Positions 43,644-52,431 of a stretch of 64,000 nucleotides of DNA are shown here, piece by piece. The notes beneath the pieces are model-generated. The model saw nothing but the letters and a program-made list of their open reading frames with translations, searched no databases and was not told the origin of the DNA. The position numbers and the translations under genes were made by a program. Source of the DNA: Eubacteriales bacterium (GTDB lineage: Bacteria; Bacillota; Clostridia; Lachnospirales; Lachnospiraceae); assembly GCA_030525875.1 (NCBI GenBank), contig JAUNDV010000002.1, forward strand, positions 58,563 through 122,562, read 5' to 3'. Within the stretch, counting starts at the first letter, position 1. Each line of letters begins with the position of its first letter.

Positions 43644-44588
43644 ATGGAAAATATAGATTATTCAGAGCTTTATTCATGCTGCCATCTTTGTCCTAGAGCC
43701 TGTATGGCAGACCGCAATAAAAGTAAAGGCTTTTGTAATGCAGGTACAAAGCCAAAGCTGGCCAGGGCAGCTTTGCATTTCTGGGAGGAGCCTTGTATAA
43801 GCGGCAAAGGTGGAAGCGGGGCACTTTTCTTTTCGAATTGTACTCTAAGATGTAAATTCTGCCAGAATTATGAGATAAGTGCAGGCGGATTTGGCAAAGA
43901 GATAACCGTAGCTGAGCTTGCCGATATAATGCTACGTTTTGAAGATGAGGGTGCTGAAAATGTTGACCTAATTACTGCAACTCATTATCTTCCTTCAGTT
44001 CTGGAAGCACTTGATAGGGTAAAACACAGATTAAACATACCTGTAGTTTACAATTGTGGAGGATATGAAAGTTTAGAAAGTATTCGCAGACTGGACGGAT
44101 ATGTGGATATCTATCTTCCAGACATAAAATATTACAGCAAAGAGCTTTCAGAAAAATATTCCATGGCAAGGAATTATTATGAATATGCTATTCCAGCGGT
44201 AAAGGAAATGATCAGGCAGACTGGAAAGGAGCTTATAAGTACGGCTGAGATAGAAGAGGGATGTGCTTATGCCAGTGATGGAATATTAAAACGTGGTGTG
44301 ATAATAAGGCATATGGTGCTTCCAGGCGCAAAGAATGATTCAATAAAGCTTTTAAATAAGCTTTCAGAGGAGCTTCCAAAGGGACATTATCTTATAAGTT
44401 TGCTGAGTCAGTACACGCCATTTTATAAGGCAAAGGAAGATCCGAAGCTAAACAGACGTATCACAAGTTATGAATATGACTGTGTTAGAAAAGAGGCATT
44501 AAGGCTAGGGATGGATGGATACATTCAGGAAAAGTCAAGCGCAAAGGAAGAATATACGCCTAGCTTTAAGCTGGAAGGCCTGCCTTAA
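43644..44588 (+). CDS. Radical SAM protein, PflX-like (PFL-activase homologue)
   Basis: The CX3CX2C motif, SNCTLRCKFCQNYE, binds the radical SAM cluster. A Cys-rich N terminus (YSCCHLCPRACMADR, then GFCNAG) could bind a second cluster. This is the COG1313 group, distant from pyruvate formate-lyase activating enzyme; its substrate protein is unknown. 314 residues, standard. It is closely linked to trmL. No glycyl-radical enzyme lies nearby. Confidence 0.88.
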   Translation: MENIDYSELYSCCHLCPRACMADRNKSKGFCNAGTKPKLARAALHFWEEPCISGKGGSGALFFSNCTLRCKFCQNYEISAGGFGKEITVAELADIMLRFEDEGAENVDLITATHYLPSVLEALDRVKHRLNIPVVYNCGGYESLESIRRLDGYVDIYLPDIKYYSKELSEKYSMARNYYEYAIPAVKEMIRQTGKELISTAEIEEGCAYASDGILKRGVIIRHMVLPGAKNDSIKLLNKLSEELPKGHYLISLLSQYTPFYKAKEDPKLNRRITSYEYDCVRKEALRLGMDGYIQEKSSAKEEYTPSFKLEGLP

Positions 44589-44649
44589 ATGCTCATTATT
44601 GTACAAACTGTGAATTAATAAAACTTTTATAAACATTGGATACAGCTTA

Positions 44650-44678
44650 TTGCTATATTAATGCAAAAGCCATATACT
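44650..44678 (+). promoter_or_regulatory. ftsH promoter
   Basis: TTGCTA (44650-44655), 17 bases and TATACT (44673-44678). The start would be near 44685, inside the palindrome described separately. Confidence 0.65.
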
Positions 44679-44698
44679 TAGTGACATGATGTCACTAA
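44678..44698. promoter_or_regulatory. Perfect 21-bp palindrome at the ftsH transcription start
   Basis: TTAGTGACAT (44678-44687) and ATGTCACTAA (44689-44698) are exact inverted repeats around one central G. The element begins at the last base of the -10 hexamer. It is placed like a repressor operator. I cannot assign a regulator. Confidence 0.75.
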
Positions 44699-44731
44699 AG
44701 GACATTATTTAAGAAATGGAGTTATTTTTAT

Positions 44732-46786
44732 ATGGCAAATTTAGGAAATATTTTTGATTACAGAGAGGATCCGGATCACGAAAACTATGACGGATCCAAG
44801 AATCCTAATAACATGAACAACGGAGGAGGAAGAAAGCGTCCTCCAAGACCTATGATAATCTATTATATGGTTGCACTTGTTATTATACTTTTGCTCAATA
44901 CTTTATTTTTCCCATCTATAAGGGAAAGAAGTATAAAGCCGGCAGCCTATAATGAATTTCTTACAGCCCTTGATCAAAGAAAGGTAGATCAGGTTGAGCT
45001 GGATGAAACAACTATCAAGTTCACACTTAAGGATTCACCACAGACCTATAAGACAGGACGTATTGCTTATGTAGATGAGGTAGACAGACTTTACAGTGCA
45101 GGAGCTAAGTTTACTCAGGATATACCTACCTCAATATCACCAATCTGGCTGATACTTTACAATCTTTTACCATTTATTCTTCTCTTCTGGGTTGGTTCAA
45201 GACTCTCAAAGAGAATGGCTCAGTCTATGGGACAAGGCGGTGGAATGTTTGGTGGCATGGGTAAGGCAAATGCCAAGATATATTCCAAGGACTCAACAGG
45301 TATAAGCTTTAAGGATGTTGCTGGTGAGGATGAGGCAAAGGAACTGCTTGCTGAGATGGTTGATTTCCTTCATGATCCTAAGAAGTATAAGGAAATTGGA
45401 GCTAAGATACCTAAGGGAGCTCTTCTTGTAGGCCCTCCGGGAACAGGTAAAACCTTGCTTGCCAAGGCAGTTGCAGGAGAAGCTGACGTACCGTTTTTCT
45501 CTATTTCAGGTTCTGAATTTGTAGAGATGTTTGTTGGTATGGGAGCTGCAAAGGTGAGAGACCTTTTCAAGGAGGCAGAAAAGAAAGCGCCTTGTATCAT
45601 TTTCATAGATGAGATCGATGCGATCGGTAAGAAGAGAGGTAAAGGTGGCTACGGCGGTAATGATGAGCGAGAGCAGACTCTTAACCAGCTTCTTACAGAG
45701 ATGGATGGATTTGATGGCACAAAGGGAATCATTGTTCTTGCTGCTACAAACCAGCCGGATGAGCTTGATCCAGCGCTTCTTAGACCGGGACGTTTTGACA
45801 GACGTGTTCCAGTTGAGCTTCCTGATATGCAGGGAAGAATTGATATCCTCAAGGTTCATGCCAAGGATGTTAAAATGGTTGGAAACATCAATTTCGAGTC
45901 AATTGCAAAGGCTTGTCCTGGTGCTTCAGGTGCCGAGCTTGCCAATATGATAAATGAAGCAGCGCTTAGAGCAGTTAAAGCAGGAAGAGATAAGGTAAAC
46001 CAGCAGGATCTCGAGGAAAGTATCGAGGTCGTAATGGCTGGTTATAAGAAGAAGAATAAAGTTCTTACAGATAAGGAGAAGCTGATTGTTGCTTACCATG
46101 AGGTTGGTCATGCTCTTGTTGCTGCAAAGCAGAACAACTCAGCTCCTGTCCACAAGATTACTATTATTCCTAGAACCTCGGGTGCTCTTGGTTATACCAT
46201 GCAGGTTGACGAGGAAGGCAACCACTATCTTATGAATAAGGAAGAGCTTGAAAATAAGATAGCTACTCTTACAGGTGGACGAGCAGCTGAGGAGCTTATT
46301 TTCAACAGTATTACTACTGGTGCTTCAAATGATATTGAGCAGGCTACAAGAATTGCAAGAGGTATGATCTCACTTTATGGAATGAGTGATGATTTTGATA
46401 TGGTAGCACTTCAGGCAAGAGGAAATGCTTATCTTGGAGGAGATTCTTCGGTTGCATGTTCAGATGAAACACTTGCAAAGGTAGATGAGCAGGTTATAAA
46501 GCTTGTCAGAGAGCAGCATCAGAAAGCGTACAACATACTTAAGGATAATATTATGAAGCTTCATGAGATAGTTAAGTATCTTTATGAGAAGGAAACTATC
46601 AGTGGAGAGGAGTTTATGAACATCCTTAATTCAAAGGAAAATGCTATCGAGGAGCAGGCTAAGCACAATGCTGAGGTCAATATGGCTTCAGATGAGGAAA
46701 ATGAGCCAGAACCTGCCCAGCCAGCAGATTCTATGTATGAGTGTAAAGCAGATTATGCACATCCTATACAGGACGAAAAAATTTGA
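44732..46786 (+). CDS. ftsH: ATP-dependent zinc metalloprotease FtsH
   Basis: A membrane AAA+ protease that degrades misfolded or unneeded membrane and regulatory proteins. Two N-terminal hydrophobic segments flank an external domain (about residues 40-160). The AAA module has Walker A GPPGTGKT (234-241) and Walker [12 protein letters not shown]. The zinc site is HEVGH (456-460). The tail is acidic. The 684-residue length is normal. It stands alone with its own promoter, palindrome and terminator, whereas many Firmicutes have it after hpt/tilS. Confidence 0.96.
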   Translation: MANLGNIFDYREDPDHENYDGSKNPNNMNNGGGRKRPPRPMIIYYMVALVIILLLNTLFFPSIRERSIKPAAYNEFLTALDQRKVDQVELDETTIKFTLKDSPQTYKTGRIAYVDEVDRLYSAGAKFTQDIPTSISPIWLILYNLLPFILLFWVGSRLSKRMAQSMGQGGGMFGGMGKANAKIYSKDSTGISFKDVAGEDEAKELLAEMVDFLHDPKKYKEIGAKIPKGALLVGPPGTGKTLLAKAVAGEADVPFFSISGSEFVEMFVGMGAAKVRDLFKEAEKKAPCIIFIDEIDAIGKKRGKGGYGGNDEREQTLNQLLTEMDGFDGTKGIIVLAATNQPDELDPALLRPGRFDRRVPVELPDMQGRIDILKVHAKDVKMVGNINFESIAKACPGASGAELANMINEAALRAVKAGRDKVNQQDLEESIEVVMAGYKKKNKVLTDKEKLIVAYHEVGHALVAAKQNNSAPVHKITIIPRTSGALGYTMQVDEEGNHYLMNKEELENKIATLTGGRAAEELIFNSITTGASNDIEQATRIARGMISLYGMSDDFDMVALQARGNAYLGGDSSVACSDETLAKVDEQVIKLVREQHQKAYNILKDNIMKLHEIVKYLYEKETISGEEFMNILNSKENAIEEQAKHNAEVNMASDEENEPEPAQPADSMYECKADYAHPIQDEKI

Positions 46787-46812
46787 TTTAATCTAAAATA
46801 AAATATCATTAT

Positions 46813-46858
46813 AAATCCCATAGCTTAAGATTATATACTTATGGCTGTGGGATTTTTG
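46813..46858 (+). terminator. Rho-independent terminator after ftsH
   Basis: AAATCCCATAG (46813-46823) pairs with CTGTGGGATTT (46845-46855), with one wobble, followed by TT. Confidence 0.8.
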
Positions 46859-46923
46859 TGTATAGCCTGAAATGAGTAAGTTATAAGAAATTTTACGGAA
46901 AATTGCTCTGTAGTCTTCTTATC

Positions 46924-46952
46924 TTGCTTTTCAACTATCTTTTGTTTATACT
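46924..46952 (+). promoter_or_regulatory. Probable mutS2 promoter close to the start codon
   Basis: TTGCTT (46924-46929), 17 bases and TATACT (46947-46952). Transcription would start about 3 bases before the ATG at 46962, giving an almost leaderless mRNA. Confidence 0.5.
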
Positions 46953-46961
46953 TAAGGCACT

Positions 46962-49370
46962 ATGGAAAAGAAAACATTAAAAATACTAGAATATGACAAA
47001 ATAAGAGAGCTGTTAAAGGCTCATGCTTCATCAGAATCAGGGAAAAAACTCTGCACTGAGATAATGCCTGAAACTGATATTAAGAAGATAAAGGAAGCAC
47101 AGAGAAATACCTCTGATGCGAGAAATAGAATAAGACTCAAAGGAAGTTCAGTATCCTTTAGAGGTGCAAAAGATGTAGGCGAAGCTCTTAAACGTCTTGA
47201 GATAGGAGGGGGACTCAGTATAGCTGAGCTTATGTCAGTAAGCTCACTTCTTACTGTTGCTGCAAGAGCAAAGCAGTTTGACAGAAGCAGCTGCACAGAT
47301 GGAGATGAGGAAAAAACAGACAGCCTTTCTGAACTTTTTGAGGGACTTGAGCCGTTGACTCCGGTAAATCAGGAAATAAAACGCTGCATACTGTCAGAGG
47401 ACGAGATTGCTGATGATGCATCACATGAGCTTTACAGCATAAGAACACGCATGAAGCATACCTCAGATAAGATTCACAGCAGTATGCAAGGCTTACTTAA
47501 CAGCTGCAGAGATTATCTTACAGATGCGGTTATAACGCAGAGAGATGGAAGATACTGTCTTCCAGTAAGAGCTGAATATAAGGCAAAGGTTCCTGGTATG
47601 GTGCATGATGCATCATCCACAGGACTCACATTGTTTATAGAACCAATGCTTATAGTGAAGCTTAATAATGACCTGAGAGAGCTTTATACAGATGAGAAAA
47701 AAGAAATAGAGAGGATATTGGAAAGACTTAGCTCACAGCTAACACCTTATATTTCCGAGATTGCGGACAATGTCAGAAGACTTTCCGTTCTTGATATGAT
47801 ATTTGCAAAGGCACTTTTTGCAAATGAATTAGATGCTTCTGAGCCTGAATTTACAGAGAACAGATGTATAGATTTGAAAGCAGCAAGGCATCCGCTTATT
47901 CCAAAGGACAAGGTTGTGCCTATAGATGTAAGACTTGGAGATGGCTTTGATCTGCTCGTGATTACAGGACCTAATACTGGAGGAAAAACAGTTTCACTGA
48001 AGACCACGGGACTGCTTACACTCATGGGACAGGCTGGAATGCACATACCTGCTATGTATGGCTCAAAGCTTGGAGTTTTTGATGATGTATATGCAGACAT
48101 AGGTGACGAGCAGAGCATAGAACAGAGCCTTTCTACATTTTCAGCCCATATGACAAATATTGTTCATATCTTGGATAAGGCGGATTCACATTCGCTGTGT
48201 CTTTTTGATGAGCTGGGTTCTGGAACTGATCCTACAGAGGGTGCCGCTCTTGCTATGGCAATATTAAACTTCCTTCACAATATGAAGACAAGAACTGTTG
48301 CAACAACCCATTACAGTGAGATAAAGGTATATGCGCTTCAGACAGAGGGTGTTGAAAATGCCTGCTGTGAATTTGATGTTGCGACGCTCAGACCTACATA
48401 CAGACTTCTTATAGGTGTGCCGGGAAAGTCAAATGCATTTGCAATCTCAAAGAGACTTGGGCTTCCTGAATATATAATAGAGGATGCAAGAAAATATATA
48501 GAAGCTGAAGATGAGAGCTTTGAAGATGTTATTCAGAAGCTCAATGACGACAGACTTCAGATGGAGAAGAATAAGGAAGAAATAGAGAGCTATAAGAAGG
48601 AAATAGAAATTCTCAGAGGCAGAATCAGGAAAAAAGAAGAAAAAATCGATGAAAACAGGGATAAAATCTTAAGAGATGCCAAGCAGGAGGCCCAGAAGAT
48701 TCTTAAGGATGCCAAGGATACAGCTGACAAGGCTATCAGGAATATCAACAAAATTGCATCTAAGCAGGGAACTGTAGTAGGTGCTGAGGTTGAAGCAGAG
48801 AGAGAAAAGCTTAGAGCGGGAATAAAGAAAAACGAATCTGGTGCAGCTCTTAAGATAAAGGGACCTAGCAAGCCTGTTTCTGCAAAGAAGATTCAGATAG
48901 GCGATGGTGTAAGAGTTATGAGCATGGGGGGAATGACAGGAACCATCTCTTCATTACCTGATAGAAATGGAAATGTTTTTGTGCAGATGGGAATTATGAA
49001 ATCTAAGGTCAATATAAAAGATATTGAGCTTGCACAAGAGGAAACGGTAACTGCTACTATTCAAAATATTTCCATGTCTCCAAAGAAGTCAAATGGAAGC
49101 AGAAGTTTTGCTCCAAAGGCTATGAGTGTAAAACCGGAGGTTAATCTCATAGGACTTACTACAGATGAGGCTATTCCTGTAATGGAGAAGTATCTGGATG
49201 ATGCATATCTTGCACATCTTGACAATGTAAGAATAGTACATGGAAGAGGAACGGGTGCACTTAAGAAGGCTGTACATGCTGATCTTAAGAGACTTCCATA
49301 TGTTAAATCTTTCAGATTAGGTGAATTTGGAGAGGGAGATACAGGAGTTACTATAGTTACGTTTAAATAA
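46962..49370 (+). CDS. mutS2: MutS2 ATPase/endonuclease
   Basis: 802 residues. MutS core and clamp helices are followed by the ATPase site GPNTGGKT (336-343) and LFDELGSGTDP. A long coiled coil (about 515-625) follows. The C-terminal Smr nuclease domain carries VHGRGTGALKKAV. MutS2 suppresses recombination and, in Bacillus, acts on collided ribosomes. The start matches the conserved MEKKTLKILEYDKI. AAGG lies 4 bases before the ATG, a short spacing. The response regulator follows 29 bases later. Confidence 0.95.
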   Translation: MEKKTLKILEYDKIRELLKAHASSESGKKLCTEIMPETDIKKIKEAQRNTSDARNRIRLKGSSVSFRGAKDVGEALKRLEIGGGLSIAELMSVSSLLTVAARAKQFDRSSCTDGDEEKTDSLSELFEGLEPLTPVNQEIKRCILSEDEIADDASHELYSIRTRMKHTSDKIHSSMQGLLNSCRDYLTDAVITQRDGRYCLPVRAEYKAKVPGMVHDASSTGLTLFIEPMLIVKLNNDLRELYTDEKKEIERILERLSSQLTPYISEIADNVRRLSVLDMIFAKALFANELDASEPEFTENRCIDLKAARHPLIPKDKVVPIDVRLGDGFDLLVITGPNTGGKTVSLKTTGLLTLMGQAGMHIPAMYGSKLGVFDDVYADIGDEQSIEQSLSTFSAHMTNIVHILDKADSHSLCLFDELGSGTDPTEGAALAMAILNFLHNMKTRTVATTHYSEIKVYALQTEGVENACCEFDVATLRPTYRLLIGVPGKSNAFAISKRLGLPEYIIEDARKYIEAEDESFEDVIQKLNDDRLQMEKNKEEIESYKKEIEILRGRIRKKEEKIDENRDKILRDAKQEAQKILKDAKDTADKAIRNINKIASKQGTVVGAEVEAEREKLRAGIKKNESGAALKIKGPSKPVSAKKIQIGDGVRVMSMGGMTGTISSLPDRNGNVFVQMGIMKSKVNIKDIELAQEETVTATIQNISMSPKKSNGSRSFAPKAMSVKPEVNLIGLTTDEAIPVMEKYLDDAYLAHLDNVRIVHGRGTGALKKAVHADLKRLPYVKSFRLGEFGEGDTGVTIVTFK

Positions 49371-49399
49371 TAAGGTAAAACGATATGGGGGATAAATAA

Positions 49400-50107
49400 T
49401 TGGCTGAAAAACAGAAAATACTTATAGTTGATGATGATACATCTATATCAGAGCTTATTTCCTTATATCTAAATAAGGAATGTTATGATACAAAAACAGT
49501 AGAGGATGGAGAAGAGGCTCTTAGAAGCTTTGATGAATATAATCCTGATTTAGTGCTTTTGGATTTGATGCTGCCAGGAATAGACGGCTATCAGGTCTGT
49601 CGTGAAATAAGATCTAAATCAGAGACACCTGTTATCATGCTTTCAGCAAAGGGAGAGGTATTTGATAAGGTGCTTGGGCTTGAGCTCGGCGCTGATGATT
49701 ACATGATAAAGCCATTTGATTCAAAGGAACTGGTTGCCAGAGTAAAGGCTGTACTTAGAAGATACAACAAAAAATCCTCTAAGCCTGATAGAAGAGAGCA
49801 GGTTGGAGATTATGTGGAATATCCAGATTTGATAGTTAACCTGACAAATTATTCTGTTATATATAAAGGACATACTATCGAAATGCCGCCTAAGGAATTA
49901 GAACTTCTATATTTTCTTTCGGCTTCACCTAATCAGGTCTTTACAAGAGAGCAGCTTTTGGATCATATCTGGGGATATGAATATCTTGGAGATACAAGAA
50001 CTGTGGATGTACATATAAAGAGACTCAGAGAAAAGCTGAATGACAATGAATATTGGTCAATTGCTACTGTGTGGGGCATAGGATATAAATTTGAAGTTAA
50101 AAAATAA
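49400..50107 (+). CDS. OmpR-family response regulator (no adjacent kinase)
   Basis: A receiver domain with acidic pocket VDDD, phospho-acceptor Asp in LVLLDLMLPG, and Lys in DYMIKPF, followed by a DNA-binding winged helix (MPPKELELLYFLSASPNQVF, 20 residues). 235 residues. The start is TTG at 49400, supported by GGGGGAT about 8 bases upstream. No histidine kinase is adjacent. Its placement after mutS2 suggests cotranscription. The signal and target genes are unknown. Confidence 0.93.
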   Translation: MAEKQKILIVDDDTSISELISLYLNKECYDTKTVEDGEEALRSFDEYNPDLVLLDLMLPGIDGYQVCREIRSKSETPVIMLSAKGEVFDKVLGLELGADDYMIKPFDSKELVARVKAVLRRYNKKSSKPDRREQVGDYVEYPDLIVNLTNYSVIYKGHTIEMPPKELELLYFLSASPNQVFTREQLLDHIWGYEYLGDTRTVDVHIKRLREKLNDNEYWSIATVWGIGYKFEVKK

Positions 50108-50179
50108 TACCTGAAAAAAATACTCATCTATAAAATTGTGATATTGCATAAAAACAGATTGTGAAAATATTGTTTTTTA

Positions 50180-50209
50180 TTGACTTTGTACACAAGGTGG
50201 CTATATAAT
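50180..50209 (+). promoter_or_regulatory. Promoter of the guanylate-kinase-like gene
   Basis: TTGACT (50180-50185), 18 bases and TATAAT (50204-50209), giving a leader of about 80 bases before the ATG at 50295. Confidence 0.7.
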
Positions 50210-50294
50210 GAGATTGTTCATTAAAAAAAACATTTAGTTATATAATAAAAATTTAGAGAATACATATAAAATATTAGCTAAAGGAGAGTCATCA

Positions 50295-50975
50295 ATGAGT
50301 ATTAAGAAAGAATATTTTGATAAGATTGCAGAGCATGGACAGCTTATAGTTATATCCGGTCCTGTAGGTACAGGTAAGGAGAATGTTATCAGACAGTATC
50401 TTGAAGAGCATCCAAATGCATGTGTATGTACTCAGGCTACAACAAGAGAGCCTAGAGAAGGTGAGGAAGATGGTAAGGACTTTTTCTTCCTTTCACTTAT
50501 TGAATTTGAACGTATGATACGTACAGGACAGATGCTTGAATATTCATATATTGACAAGAAGGGCTACGGAACAAGTAAGAAGACAGTTGACCTTGCAAGA
50601 AGTCAGGGAAGAAATGTTATCCTTGATGCAGATGTTGTAAGTGCAATGCGTGTAAGAGCGATTTGCCCTGATGCAATACTTATCTTTGTACTTCCTCCTT
50701 CATGGCAGGTTCTCGAGGAGAGTCTTACTAAGTCAGGACGTTATGATGAGGATAAGATTAATGAGCTTATGGACATGGCTGAGGAAGATATAGCCTGTGC
50801 TAATCTTTATGATTATATTATCATCAATGAGGATCCAGAGAAGGCTGTAAGACGTCTTGCACAGATTGTACATGGACATCGTTATTCAAAGGCTAACATG
50901 GCAGGTTTCCTTGACAGCTATATCAAGGGAGAAATTCAGGCTAGAAATAAGGCTGTTTCAGATGTGCTTAAATAA
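50295..50975 (+). CDS. Guanylate-kinase-like protein with an altered P-loop
   Basis: The fold and GMP-binding motifs are those of guanylate kinase (TTREPREGEEDGKDFFFLS and the GYGTSKKTV region). The Walker A is ISGPVGTGKEN, in which the Ser/Thr after Lys is Glu (E29). That residue normally binds Mg2+ and phosphate. The C terminus has an extra helical tail of about 30 residues. It could be a low-activity or non-canonical paralogue of Gmk, or a regulatory nucleotide-binding protein. 226 residues. It is preceded by its own promoter and AAAGGAGAG. Confidence 0.75.
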   Translation: MSIKKEYFDKIAEHGQLIVISGPVGTGKENVIRQYLEEHPNACVCTQATTREPREGEEDGKDFFFLSLIEFERMIRTGQMLEYSYIDKKGYGTSKKTVDLARSQGRNVILDADVVSAMRVRAICPDAILIFVLPPSWQVLEESLTKSGRYDEDKINELMDMAEEDIACANLYDYIIINEDPEKAVRRLAQIVHGHRYSKANMAGFLDSYIKGEIQARNKAVSDVLK

Positions 50976-51013
50976 AGCACTACTGATAGCGTGCCAAATT
51001 AATTCATAAAATA

Positions 51014-51057
51014 AAAGACCACGTCTTGGTAGTAATTGCTACTTTAGCGTGGTCTTT
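51014..51057. terminator. Hairpin terminator between the gmk-like and HIT genes
   Basis: AAAGACCACG (51014-51023) and CGTGGTCTTT (51048-51057) are perfect inverted repeats with short A and T tracts. It could serve both converging genes. Confidence 0.65.
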
Positions 51058-51128
51058 GAAGTTACTATAACAAGATTTTGCAATAGTCTACGTTTACGTA
51101 AACATTTACATGTACAAATTCTAATCAA

Positions 51129-51560
51129 TTACAGTGCATTTTTAATTTTCTCTAGGATTTCTTTATACTCGTCTTCGCTGAGCTTTGTTTTTCCAGGGTT
51201 CATTTCAAAGGTTCCACCATATTCAAATCCATTTTCATATTTAGGAACAAGATGCATGTGAAGGTGGCATCCTGTATCGCCATACATGCCGTAGTTTAAT
51301 TTCTTCATATCAGGAAATGCTTTATGAAGAGCTTCAGCTGCATGACATACGTCCTCAAAAAAGAGCTGTCTGTCCTCCAAAGGAAGGTCTACAACCTCGC
51401 TTACATGATGTTTGCTTGCAATAATAACACGTCCGGGATGAGACTGCTCTCTGAACACATACAGATAAGATGCCTTTAACTCAATACCTTCAGGATAAGC
51501 AAATGCATTGAGAAGATCGCCCTTTGCGCAGTAAGCACAGTCATTGTGAATAGTTTCCAT
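51129..51560 (-). CDS. HIT-family nucleotide-binding protein
   Basis: A small nucleotide hydrolase/transferase of the histidine triad family. The triad is GCHLHMHLVPKYE near residue 97. Near the N terminus, DCAYCAKGDL could bind zinc. 143 residues. On the reverse strand a GGAGGT lies before the ATG at 51560, and a TATAAT is found at about 51589-51594. It is convergent with the gmk-like gene. The natural substrate is not known. Confidence 0.92.
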   Translation of the reverse strand: METIHNDCAYCAKGDLLNAFAYPEGIELKASYLYVFREQSHPGRVIIASKHHVSEVVDLPLEDRQLFFEDVCHAAEALHKAFPDMKKLNYGMYGDTGCHLHMHLVPKYENGFEYGGTFEMNPGKTKLSEDEYKEILEKIKNAL

Positions 51561-51748
51561 TATAATACCTCCGATTGTTGATAATTTACAATTATACTAT
51601 CACAGAGATAAGAAATAAATAGAGGAAAATACTTTGACTCCTCTTTTTGTACATAATTTTATGAAGAGAAGTTACTCCTATGTTATAATAAAGTTATAGA
51701 AAATAAAGCTTATAAGTAAGTAGTTTTAAATTTTAAGAGGATTGAAAT

Positions 51749-52348
51749 ATGACTAAAACTGATAAAACCTCTTTGACACAAATAGAAGAACAGACACAAG
51801 TTGTGGCTGCTGGGATGGCTCAATTTGATATAAAGAACATGATTTATGTTGTTCGTAATCAACAGGTTATGCTGGATAGTGATCTTGCCATGTTGTATCA
51901 AGTGGAAACAAAGGTGTTAAATCGTGCAGTAAAAAGAAATATAAAACGATTTCCAGAAGATTTTTGTTTTCAGCTCACAAAAAAAGAAAATGAAATTTTG
52001 AAGTGCCAGATTGGCACCTCAAAAATATTAGATGAAGAGAACAAGGATGGTCGTGGTGGTCGGCGTACTTTACCTTATGCTTTTAGTGAACAAGGAATAT
52101 CTATGCTTGCAAGTGTACTTCATAGCGATGTTGCTGTAAATGTGAGCATTGGAATTATGAGAGCTTTTGTAGAAATGCGCCGTTTCATTTCTGGTAATGC
52201 ATTACTCTTTGATAAGATTAGCAACGTGGAGCTAAAGCAGTTGGAGTATCAGAAGCAGACTGATGAGAAGCTGGAACAGATATTTAAGTACATATCTGAG
52301 CATGAAGAATCCAGCCAGAAAATATTTTGTTGCAAATTGTGTACTTGA
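51749..52348 (+). CDS. ORF6N-domain protein, truncated at the C terminus
   Basis: An ORF6N (phage antirepressor/KilA-N-type) DNA-binding domain begins [20 protein letters not shown] (20 residues) and includes [14 protein letters not shown] and the [19 protein letters not shown] region. A helical linker follows to SQKIF, after which the frame turns to CCKLCT and stops. Full-length relatives continue for about another 100 residues from SQKIF, so this copy appears cut off. An extended -10 (TGTTATAAT at 51681-51689) lies upstream. It is probably of phage or mobile origin, inserted between the HIT gene and proS. Confidence 0.8.
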   Translation: MTKTDKTSLTQIEEQTQVVAAGMAQFDIKNMIYVVRNQQVMLDSDLAMLYQVETKVLNRAVKRNIKRFPEDFCFQLTKKENEILKCQIGTSKILDEENKDGRGGRRTLPYAFSEQGISMLASVLHSDVAVNVSIGIMRAFVEMRRFISGNALLFDKISNVELKQLEYQKQTDEKLEQIFKYISEHEESSQKIFCCKLCT

Positions 52349-52431
52349 ATAAAAGATGCTTATCAGTTATATTATTTAGGTTAATAATAAAAATTCCATG
52401 GCTTTCGCCGGCGGAAAGGTGGATTAGAAAA

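Noticed and set aside
45609-45950. 113-codon plus-strand frame inside ftsH
   Set aside because: Out-of-frame shadow; the AAA+ domain of FtsH is intact in the other frame.
51049-51261. 70-codon plus-strand frame
   Set aside because: Starts in a terminator hairpin and runs antisense to the HIT gene.
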